Source of the DNA: Mytilus californianus
Lineage: Eukaryota > Mollusca > Bivalvia > Mytilida > Mytilidae
Length of the DNA stretch: 64,000 nucleotides
Direction: 5' to 3'
Assembly (NCBI RefSeq): GCF_021869535.1
Contig: NW_026262734.1
Span: 113,909,588-113,973,587 of the forward strand
How positions within the stretch are numbered: position 1 is the first letter of the stretch; each line of letters opens with the position of its first letter. The position numbers and the translations under genes are program-made. Below the pieces are notes generated by a model, which was given only the letters and a program-made list of their open reading frames with translations, was not told the origin of the DNA and did no database searches. Below are positions 1 to 9,484 of the stretch, piece after piece.

Positions 1-121
1 TATTTAAAAGTTAATTTGAGCTTGATTCACTGTAAATCCATTTACATGTAAATTTCATTAATACCTATTGCCTAAAAGTCACGTTTCTCCAACAAGAAAG
101 TATTTACCTGTATACAAAATA

Positions 122-322
122 TCAAATGTTGGAGAGACGTGAAAATGGTTTAATAAGCTGTCTCCTTAAATCTCTATAGCATTCACCTTTAACTACAAAA
201 TGGAATTCATCTTCAATGATATTCAAAGTACAAAGAGCACATTGTCTGTCTAATCTTTTTTACTTCATGATATAACGTCCTACTTCAACAAGAAAATTAT
301 GCGAAGACAATCTCAGACGAGT
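122..322 (-). pseudogene. Non-LTR retrotransposon ORF2 C-terminal remnant
   Basis: Reading the minus strand from about 322 gives 67 codons resembling the end of a LINE ORF2: a CxLC pair followed by EDEFHFVV and then a YRDLRRQL stretch, a pattern common after the RT domain of non-LTR elements. One in-frame TAA at 260-262 breaks it and the frame closes at 122. The piece lacks the RT core and lies head-to-head with the PLE copy that follows. The family (CR1/L2-like or L1-like) cannot be decided from so short a piece. Confidence 0.55.
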
Positions 323-409
323 TAAATACATTGTAAAATCCATATGTTTAGTTAGATCATTCTGTTAACATACATTATTGACAATATATGTATTTTTTAG
401 TAGCAATAA

Positions 410-1919
410 ACAAAAAAAAACTATGTCAATTGGACATGCTTTGATACTATATATGCCCTTGAATTTTTACTAGATAACATTTTTGTTCGCTTTGGAGATT
501 CCGTATAACGTCAGGTTATCGGAATTCCAATGGGGACTAACTGTGCACCACTTATTGCGGACCTTTTTTTGTATTGCTATGAGTTACAATTGATGACAAA
601 AATCAGCAAAGACCCATCGAAACAACATCTGATACACAAATTTAATAATACTTTTAGATATTTGGATGATATTTTGGCTCTCAATAATGACGACTTCAGT
701 ATGTATACTAAAGAAATTTATCCTGTTGAACTTACTTTAAATAAAGCATATACTAACAATGACCACTGCCCTTTCCTCGATCTTGATATCTATATCATTA
801 ACGGAAAGCTTAATACTAAAATATATGATAAAAGAGATGATTTTTCAATTCCTATCGTTAATTATCCATTTTTAGATGGTGACGTTCCCTTGTCACCATC
901 TTACGGTGGTTATATATCTCAACTTGTACGATTCGCTCGTGTATGTAACAATGTTTTAGATTTTAACGAGAGAAATTTATGTATTACTGAAAAATTATTA
1001 CACCAGGGTTTTCGATATCACAAACTAGTCAAAAAATTTACTAAATTTGATCATCGGTATAAGGACATCATTCGTAAATATAGCTCAACATGCAGACTTC
1101 TGACACGTTCAGGTATTTCACATCCAATTTTTTATGGAAATATTCTTTATAAAGCACAAAAATGTCAGTATTCACCTCTGAAGCTAACAAAACCTTTAAA
1201 TAGACTTACTAAGACGGGATATAGTTACCATACTGTTGACAGGTCATTAAAGATTGCATATTTTGGCGTTAATATTGATTCACTTATAGGGTCTTTGCAT
1301 CGGCAATAAACACATTTATTTAAAAACCAGTTGTTGGCATGACACGGGTTAGGTTCTTCTCATATATGTTATGATGGTATGATACTAAACCCCTAACGGG
1401 AAGGATTGTGCCTGATATTCATATGATGAAGACATAATCTTTCAATCAGTTTAATTGAAGTCTGGAGCTGGCAAGTCAGTTAACTGCTAGTAGTCTGTTG
1501 TTATTTATGTATTATTGTCATTTTGTTTATTTTCTTTGGTTACATCTTCTGACATCAGACTCGGACTTCTCTTGAACTGAATTTTAATGTGCGTATTGTT
1601 ATGCGTTTACTTTTCTACATTGGCTAAAGATATAGGGGGAGGGTTGAGATCTCATAAACATGTTTAACCCCGCCGCATTTTTGCGCCTGTCCCAAGTCAG
1701 GAGCCTCTAGCCTTTGTTAGTCTTGTATTATTTTTGATTTTAGTTTCTTGTGTACAATTTGGAGTTTAGTATGGCCAGCTGAAGGACGCCTCCGGGTGCG
1801 GGAATTTCTCGCTACATTGAAGACCTGTTGGTGACCTTCTGCTGTTGTCTGTTCTATAGTTGGGTTGTTGTCTCTTTGACACATTCCCCATTTCCATTCT
1901 CAATTTTATATGAATAACA
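410..1919 (+). mobile_element. Penelope-like element family 1, copy A
   Basis: A 5'-truncated retroelement copy made of an RT coding region (422-1309) and a 600-bp 3' UTR (1310-1919). The UTR ends in the sequence CCCCATTTCCATTCTC followed by AATTTTA; the same 3' end recurs on the minus strand at 31757 and 53131 and defines the family. The UTR contains a GTTTAACCCCGCCGC block, a CTGTCCCAAGTCAGGAGCC block and a terminal GTTGTCTCTTTGACAC block. The left boundary is a short A-run near 410. No target duplication could be recognised. Confidence 0.75.
422..1309 (+). pseudogene. PLE-type reverse transcriptase, nonsense mutant
   Basis: Fingers/palm/thumb part of a Penelope-like RT. The frame begins at 422 with YVNWTCFDT, then LEFLLDNIFVRFGDSV, then a single TAA at 506-508 where sister copies read TAT (Tyr). 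It continues through GIPMGTNCAPLIADLF to the catalytic YLDD at 659-670 and the thumb motif GGYISQLVRFARV near residue 125 of the post-stop segment, ending with IGSLHRQ. Apart from the stop, 260 residues are open, so this is a young copy. No GIY-YIG endonuclease follows the thumb. The N-terminal part of the protein is missing by 5' truncation. Confidence 0.8.
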
Positions 1920-2974
1920 CTTAATAGATGAAATGTTCATTTGGTCATTTAAAGTCTGTTTTGCTTGATCATATATTCCTGTTTTTACAATCAATAATAA
2001 ACTACAATAAATAATCAATCATGTCTAGTCCGTTCGTCTTGATACCTCGTACATAAACATTTGAACAAGCTGACCACACTATAACTTATTAGTTGACGCA
2101 CATCAAAGCCGAGCACATTTGGCAAATTACTCATTTATTTATGGTTCTTTTTCTATAAAATTTGGAATTTAGGCATTTAATATCAATCCATACCATACTA
2201 TGAAAAAAATACACGTATCAGCACCCCTTCTAGTCCTTAGTGCACTTAGGAGTCCTTAGCAGTTTTTAGACGTACCGTATTGCAATGTGAGAAAAACTGT
2301 TCATAATAGAGCTTTCTTACAATTTGACGAAAGGAACGTACGGTTGACAAATCATAGGTAAACCCGTCTGAGGGATCCTCTATTTTGACTCTTTTCAAAA
2401 TATGACGTTAACCAAGGCTGTCATGGGACTCAATTGGCGTTTTGCCTCAATGTTTGCCTTAAAAGAACCATTTACACTGCATGCAACGACACAGGTCATA
2501 CTTGAATTTTCGTGGGACATATATATTTCTGGATATACGAGGTAAAAATATAATACCACCAGGGGAAGGAGATAACTCAACAAAATGTGCTAAACAAAGG
2601 CCTCGTCAGAAGAAGAATAAATACCGCTAAAAATAAAATAAAACCATGAAAAAAATACATCTTTGCATTATTCAACCTAAGAAAAAAACTCAAAACATTA
2701 CTTTCGATTTTTTTTTGCTATCCATCAAAATAATACAGCTGAAAAAAATGACCCGAAAAAAGGGTTATGGGTCTGGTTTAGTAACTTGTTTTAGAGATTC
2801 CCCTCCTCCCCTGTGTAATACTGCTTGTCGTCTTGTGTTGAGATCACATATCCGAATCTGTTAGATTACCTATGAAATCGTTCTTTTAGCGTGTATCTGC
2901 GTTTCATCCAAGCATGTTAACTGTTAAATCATCAGTATTGCAATTGAGAATACATGTAGTGCAAAATAGAAATA
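1920..2974. other. No gene recognised
   Basis: AT-rich sequence with only short chance reading frames on both strands. No RT, ankyrin or RNA-gene signature and no duplicate elsewhere in the window was noticed. Confidence 0.5.
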
Positions 2975-3130
2975 AGGAGATGTGGTATGATAGCCAATGA
3001 GACAACTATCCACCAACGTACGGCCTTCAACAATGAGAAAAACCCATACCGTATAGTCGGCTATTAAAGGCCCCGACATGAAAAATATGAAACAATTCAA
3101 TTGAGAAAAAAAACGGCCTAATTTATAACA
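2975..3130 (-). repeat. Dispersed retroelement 3'-end repeat (GTTGTCTCATTGGC family)
   Basis: Minus-strand copy of a repeat whose 3' end reads GTTGTCTCATTGGC, then CATACCACATCT, preceded by a GAAGGCCGTACG block. The same end occurs at 22418, 42453, 44180 and 57243 on the minus strand and at 29160, 51512-52667 and 58905 on the plus strand. It shares UTR blocks with the PLE families (see findings), so a PLE-type 3' UTR is the likely source; only the UTR is present here. Confidence 0.6.
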
Positions 3131-5148
3131 AAACAAGATTGTTCATACCCCCCCCCCCCCTCCCCCTTTCTATTTAAATTGATGGTGATGGTGATTTATT
3201 TGTTGGTTTTTTTTTTCCATCCCCTAGTTTGTTTGTTTTTCAAAATTTGTCCATACATTGTTGCATCTTAGTCTGGACATTTTGCTGATCCACGTTGACA
3301 ATTTGATGAGGGCATAGTCTTTAATATATAAATTAAATAACGAATTTTGTCATTAAATTTAGAGTATCATACTTCAAGAAGTTCATTTAAATGTTAATGT
3401 TAACATTTAAAAAGCATGCATGAACAATTCCTGCGCAAATATGAAATCGTGGTTAACATAATCAACGTTTTGGACGTAATTGTATTTAACGCTATTTTTC
3501 TTTTCTTTTCCAGATATTAAATGTGCGTTCTATTCGATGTATTCTTCAATTAAGATACCTTTGATTCGGAAGAAAATACAGTTTTACCGGATAAAACATA
3601 GTCTTTAAGTGTTATCATGAGAATAAAATACATGCTCACTTTACTACAAAAAATGATCGGAAGTTATACTTTAATGTTCATGACTTACGAGTATTTTTCT
3701 CGTAATATTTCTTGTAAAATTAATCGCTGAGAGGCTTTCAGACGTACCAAAAAAAAAGATATGACGTAAACGTCAAAGGACAAGCAACCCAACGATAAAA
3801 ATAACATGCATTTAAGAGGCGTCTTACTATTTTTGAGTTGAACTTGAGAAATCTTTCAATGCCATGTGATTGTATTTAGGTTGGTGCGTTTTTCGATTTA
3901 TAAAAAAGTCAAACAGACAAAAAAAAAAAAAAAAAAAGAAAGAGAAAAATTCTCGAAAAAAGAATACAAAAAATATAAATGAAATAAAGAAATATTATTA
4001 ATTTACAAATACGTACCTAAGTGCATTTAAGAAAGAAATTCGTTAATAAAGCAACATTTTATCTTATTATTTTGATTTCAATTTTTTATTTTTTTATTTT
4101 CATATTATTTTTATTTGTGTTCTATGATACCCGATTTGGAGTCCTCCAAAAGGTAAAATTCACTTTATGGGTATTTCTCGTGAATATAAGTCACACTTAC
4201 CATCTACAATATACGGAAATGACACGCCTGGGTTTTGTAAAATTACTGAAGGAAGTTAAATGTCAATTGCATATCCCCGGGCGAAGACTTTACCGGTTTG
4301 TCAAAACACCTTTGTACACTAACAAAAGTGTATTTATCTTTCAATAGGCGGAGAATAAACGTTTTGGCAATTTTTGTAGGTTTTTATTTTAAAATGTAAA
4401 TAAACATGTAAGAAGAACCTTAAGTGAATCGGAAAATGAGCTTTGCAGCCGTTTGTCTTACGATAAAAAAAACATTTTACAGAGGCAAGTAAATTTTTGT
4501 AAAATTGCATTAAATCTTTCATTAACAGCAATTTGTAGAACTAATTATTTCGATCTTTCGAACATGTGTAAAATAATGAATATTTATATTATTTAGAATC
4601 TTTCATATATAAAATTGCAATAGGTTTTAAAATACTGTAGATTGATTGCATAACGTCCAGTGACAAATATTTCATGTATTCATGACAAGAAGAAATTAAC
4701 AACTTTAAAATACAATTGATTGGTTATTTAAGGTGATACGATCCAAATGATTGGTGTTAAGTTCGGAAATTTATGAAACTTGGACAGATGCTTATCTTCA
4801 TGATCAAGAAATATTAACGAAAAAAAAGTAAGAGTTATTTCTTAATTCTGTCTCTTACTCATACATGAACTCATGCACATTTTAAATTCAAACAGACAGT
4901 TTAACACCAACAGCAGCAATCGCAAGCAAGACACTGGTTCCATAAAAGCCTTCACGATTTTTTAAATATACATGTCAATCCTTGGTTTATTTCAAAATTG
5001 GGCATTGAAGGGAATGTTGTGATGTCTATTTTAGTCACAACATTTAAATCTTTGTTTTGTAAGAGTAGCAAACTTCATAGTGTATCTCATATAAAGCGTC
5101 GTTTACAGAACATTGTATATACTTAATTGTGTCAAGGAAATATTTGGA
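3131..5148. other. No gene recognised
   Basis: AT-rich sequence with homopolymer tracts (C-run at 3148-3167, A-run at 3920-3937). Short frames at 4021-4347 and 4334-4531 are low-complexity and show no domain. Nothing else is supported. Confidence 0.5.

Positions 5149-5243
<95 letters not shown>
5149..5243. repeat. Compound (GT)n(GA)n microsatellite
   Basis: About 7 GT units run directly into about 41 uninterrupted GA units. The Arg-Glu and Ser-Leu repeat reading frames that cross it are translation artefacts. Confidence 0.97.
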
Positions 5244-5245
<2 letters not shown>

Positions 5246-5689
5246 GCAGATTTCATTCTATCGGTAAGGAATGGTTTACAGTTCGGAATATACATAAAGT
5301 TATATTACATGTATATTTAGTTGATTGTATGGCTAAACGTTTCTCAAGAAAAAACTTTTACAATCAGTATTAAGTATTCTATATGACTTAATAAGTTTTA
5401 AGTAAATTAGACGGTTCACGTTCCATTGATATAAGGGTATTTTGTCGGTTAGTTTTCCAAAATTTATATTATCGATTTTGAAATGATATTTACACAATGC
5501 TTCAAAATATAAACATATTTTTCCCCATTCCAATCCTCATAAAGAAATTAAAAATTACACAATTAGAATAAAACAAAAAGTATAATAACTAAGCTAACTT
5601 ATTTGCTTTAATTGACAATCGAAATGTATATTTTTACAAGAAAGTAAATTTATAACTTACTGTCCAATCTAATATAATCCCATAGGTGA

Positions 5690-6085
5690 GTTGGGAATAG
5701 AAATATGGTCACTACAGGTCTTCATCCGACGGACAGTAAAACCCTTTGCAAAAGTGGGGGATCTATTTGACTGTGCGAGATTTACAAATACGCAGCCTCG
5801 TGCGGTCAGAATGGAGACGTTAGATCCGATGACTCGTGTAGAGAGAGTGCAACGCTCTCTGCACGCTAAGAACCCTGGTAAAAACTCTTTGAGTTGTACG
5901 TAGGTGGCCTGTTGTCTCTATCCCATATTTTTCAGTAGCAGTCTAAATTTCCCCGACCTTTATCCCGGACGGCCTCTTTTTTATTACCTACCTATTGTAT
6001 TTATTGTAAATTTGTTTTTGTCCTAAACATGCATGCAATCTTTGTCATTGAATGTTAAGCAACCAACAATCAATTAATCCAATTT
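5690..6085 (+). mobile_element. SINE with ACCAACAATCAATTAATC-type tail
   Basis: The body contains a conserved block at about 5838-5905 (AGAGAGTGCAACGCTCTCTG, a short inverted repeat, followed by CACGCTAAGAACCC) and ends with TGAATGTTAAGCAACCAAC and an AATC-type tail at about 6050-6085. Both blocks resemble bivalve SINE central domains and tails, by recollection. The 5' head is not clearly tRNA-like here and the left edge is uncertain by tens of bases. The 70-codon frame through it is not a gene. Confidence 0.6.
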
Positions 6086-6220
6086 AATAATTAGTTTTGT
6101 TTTATCCCTCTATTTTTGATAGTAAATTATCTTCTTAACTCAAAATATTATTTATATAATAATTGAAATAAAGTTTCTGAAAAAAAAACCGACATATATA
6201 ATACGCTTAACAACACAATA

Positions 6221-6489
6221 TACCATACGATAGATGAAACTCTAAACGATATCATATATCATACGATAAACGAAACGCTAAACGATACCATGTACCATAC
6301 GACATATAAAACGCTTAACGATATCATGTACCATACGATACATAAAACGCTAAACGATGACATTTACCTTACGATGAACGAATGATGTACGAACGCTGAC
6401 CGAACGTTGTACGAACGCTACACGAATGATGTACGGTCAATGCCCGAACTCTATACGAACGATTCCCGAACGCTGTAAGTACGATTCCC
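6221..6489 (+). repeat. Hierarchical minisatellite: 36-bp units (3 x 12) then 11-bp units
   Basis: The box ACCATACGAT (with variants) starts at 6222, 6258, 6294, 6330 and 6366, an exact 36-bp period; each unit divides into three diverged 12-mers. From 6380 the period changes to exactly 11 bp: GAA or a variant starts at 6380, 6391, 6402, 6413, 6424, 6435, 6446, 6457, 6468 and 6479, ten units in all, for example GAACGCTGACC and GAACGTTGTAC. The array lies about 120 bp beyond the donor side of the ankyrin exon at 6607. Confidence 0.85.
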
Positions 6490-6606
6490 GAATGAAGAAA
6501 GTGTTAACTTTTCCGTTACAATTGCCTTTATTTATGAGATCAATGTGTGGATATTAAAAGTGATTATTGACTGGACCAATTTAAGTAAGGATGTTATACA
6601 ATGTAC

Positions 6607-6711
6607 CGTATCTACTGTATTTGGATCTAAATCTCTTCTCTCTAATAACAATTGGACCATGTTGAGGTTGTGATCTCTAACAGCTGTGTGTAAAGGCGTG
6701 TCGCCATTGAT
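6607..6711 (-). CDS. Ankyrin-repeat exon (single repeat)
   Basis: A 35-codon open exon coding one ankyrin repeat: the GDTPLHTAV turn-helix signature, then NMVQLLLERRDLDPN. Upstream on the minus strand is an acceptor (TTTTTATTTCAG) and after codon 35 a candidate donor ACG|GTACAT. It is one codon longer at its 5' end than the 102-bp exons at 46563 and 50126. Ankyrin repeats are protein-binding scaffolds; the parent protein cannot be named from one repeat. The nearest relative in the window is the broken exon at 8029-12390. This exon has no stop or frameshift, but no neighbouring partner exon was found. Confidence 0.7.
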
Positions 6712-7021
6712 CTGAAATAAAAATAACAAAAGTTAAAATCCTTCATATATCGATACACAAGAATTTAAACCCAAATAAATTAGTTAAGACTTTAAAATGA
6801 AGATCAAAATAACATCAGCATCACATAAATCACCCTTTTTTAACAAATAAATAAAAAAAAATTATAAAGTCAGAGTCAAGAAATACATTTATATACAATC
6901 AAAAGTCTTGATTGTTGTCAAACACACATACAAGAAATTTGTTTTGCATGCATACGTATAAAAATTGCGTTTTTTATCCAATGTAATCATAGGTTTGAAC
7001 GTTGTTTTCAATTTAGACTTG

Positions 7022-7023
<2 letters not shown>

Positions 7024-7065
<42 letters not shown>
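7024..7065. repeat. (TA)n microsatellite
   Basis: About 20 uninterrupted TA units followed by imperfect ones. The Tyr-Ile repeat frames across it on both strands are artefacts. Confidence 0.95.
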
Positions 7066-7071
<6 letters not shown>

Positions 7072-7239
7072 TGTATATTCACCTGAGTATGTGACAACTT
7101 TACATGACAGACGTAACAGATGTTCTCTATCCGATAACCTGTGGTTAAACAGGCCTAACACCATAATTTATATATACTTCGTCTAACATTTAGCCCATTA
7201 ATGTTAGATCTCCAAATTTACGTTTGCAATTTTTTATTC

Positions 7240-7569
7240 TTCCCTCAGTGGGACTCAAAAGCCTGCATCTGAGACATCGTGGCACCACTGCATGCACTGT
7301 GTGCAGTGCTATAGATCACTCGACGGACTAGGATATATGTCAATACGACAGGTTCTTCCCATTATACATCATGTACTGTTTTACAACTCTAGATAAAGAT
7401 CACGAGGAAAATCAGTATTCCACTAACGAAAGCTATATTTTTATAGCCTATATGGCCAAGAGGTCGAGGACGCTGCACACAGTGCAAGCGGTATTACAAC
7501 GATGTCATTAAGGCTGTCGTTGTTGCCACGATGTCACAGAAGCGGGGGTTCAAATCCCACTGAGGGAAC
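7240..7569. mobile_element. Palindromic element of two inverted tRNA-like arms
   Basis: Termini TTCCCTCAGTGGGAC (7240-7254) and TCCCACTGAGGGAAC (7555-7569) are inverted repeats. The similarity extends inward: GACATCGTGGCA and GCACTGTGTGCAG occur in the left arm and, inverted, in the right arm (about 7444-7569). On the plus strand the right arm carries A-box-like TGGCCAAGAGG at 7453-7463 and B-box GGTTCAAATCC at 7547-7557. The 84-bp box spacing is too long for an ordinary tRNA gene. It may be a tRNA-derived SINE head that became a snap-back element. Confidence 0.6.
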
Positions 7570-8115
7570 ATCAAAAATGAGCTTAGGCTTACATCCTTCC
7601 TTGCACTTCTATGCCAGGAAAAGGAAATGAACGTTGCAGCCGTTTATTTAATTCTTTGTTAAATAAAACAGTATTTTTTTATTGTTGTTTTTACAATCGT
7701 GTATGCGTATCTGACACAGCATTAACAACATAATTGTCGTTAATCCGTTAAAGCTATTAGAAATTCATCTTTATAGACATAAATTATGTAACCAAATAAA
7801 AAAACAACCTATTTTACCATAAAACTATATGTCGTTCCTTTAAAAGACCTCTTTCCAAGCATAGTGTAAATTAGCAAACGGAATTTGTATCTTGGAATGG
7901 TCTGCTTCATTGCGATTTTCCTATGGAAGATTTAAGAACACAGGGTCAGTGTATAAAATTTTATTGGATCAATGAGTGGATATTAAGAGTCATTTTTGAC
8001 TGGACCAATTCAACAAAGGATGTTATACCATATCTACTTTATTTGGATCTATATCTCTTCTTTATAATAACAATTGGACCATGTTGAGGTTTTGATCTCT
8101 AACAGCTGTGTTTAA

Positions 8116-8581
8116 GGTGTAATACCACCAAATTATAGTACGTCACATCCGGTTGCATACGAAAATAGGTCGAAAAAAAATATTCCCTTCAATTTGACAG
8201 TTGTAGGTAATTGATCCTACATTTCATTGCAGTAAAACATTTTTGGGTCATAAACATATATCTTGGGTATTTCAAAGCACCATCATTTTTTTTATTTGGG
8301 GTTTCTATAGAATATTTTGGAAACTTGAGGTTACATGGTTACTAAAGCTTGTACACAGGTTAAAAAAGGGGAAAAATTTGATTGGTTATCTTCCAGTGAT
8401 GGTTATTTTCTTATATGCAATGAAATGTTATGTGAAATTTTTTCTATAGTACTGGGCAGGATAAAACTTTACTCATGCCAAGTATTTCTTCATTTGAAAC
8501 AAAGATAAATTCTGCACAATTTTTTGAAAAGTGCAAATTTAACAAAGACTAATAGGGGAAAATCAATGGTGGTATTACACC
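8116..8581 (+). repeat. Left 466-bp terminal repeat of the TTAA element
   Basis: Runs from GGTGTAATACCACCA to TGGTGGTATTACACC, a perfect 15-bp inverted pair. Roughly 20 differences by eye separate it from the right repeat. Its inner flank is TAAT, not TTAA, so it is not a separate TTAA insertion. The 68-codon frame inside is chance. Confidence 0.85.
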
Positions 8582-9484
8582 TAATATGGGAAGCTGTACA
8601 TGCACCTTTGACCTTGTGAGTACTCTCATGTGTTAAAATGTCTTGCTATTAAAGTGAAATATTACAAATAATGAAATATTCTGAGTGGATTGAGTCTCCA
8701 AAACACATTTTATGAGAAAATGTCCTTGAAATAGGACTTTACCCTGAATATTAGTTGACAGAACAAGCCAAACTTAGAGTTTTAAGGGAGCTTTTTCTCC
8801 TTATTTCTTATATTCTGCTATACTAGAAAATTTTTCCTAAGAAATACTTTAAAAACTATATAGTTTTAAGTAAATGAAATTATTTTTAAAGCAGTAACAA
8901 CAAATTATTCACCAAAAGAGAAGCTTTTTATGTCCCTCTCTGGAACACGGCGTAAATTTAAGTTTTACGTAAGGACTTATTGGAACCTCCTTGGAGACAG
9001 TAAACTTTTATACGGATAGTTCATTCAGCTTGAATACTTCAATTAATCATTTATTATAACATTTCTATCATAAATGAGTGAAAGTTACCCCAAAAATTTT
9101 ATTTATTGGCCTAAAAAGTAGAATTTTGAGGAAATGAGAGGTATAAATGGACCAAAAGAGATCTTATAAGGAAGACAAAGAGGTCTATAAGTAGTATTTA
9201 TCATCCTAAAGTCATCTTTTGTATCATATTCAACTGTTTGTAGGAAGATGAGATAAGTATTTGATCATTTATTGGTCCACACTATATTCTATCATGATGC
9301 GGCTTGGTTTGGATTTTTCGAAGAAATTTTGCTCGAAACACTGTAGATGTCGTCTTACATTATACTAGATTTTTCTCAAACTATTGAACTGATTATTACA
9401 AAACTTGACAGGAATGCTTGAAATAACCAGTATTACAAAGGAAAAAAGTAACATTCAGTTTATTTAACAAAAAAGTCTTCTTTA
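8582..9484. other. Internal segment of the TTAA element
   Basis: 903 bp of AT-rich sequence with no reading frame over about 60 codons and no similarity to anything else in the window. It is treated as part of the mobile unit because only the outer edges of the composite carry TTAA. Confidence 0.6.

Noticed and set aside
5044..5373. Opposed 83- and 86-codon frames of Ser-Leu and Arg-Glu repeats
   Set aside because: They are translations of the (GT)n(GA)n microsatellite.
6889..7186. Opposed 91- and 73-codon Tyr-Ile-rich frames
   Set aside because: They are translations of the (TA)n tract.
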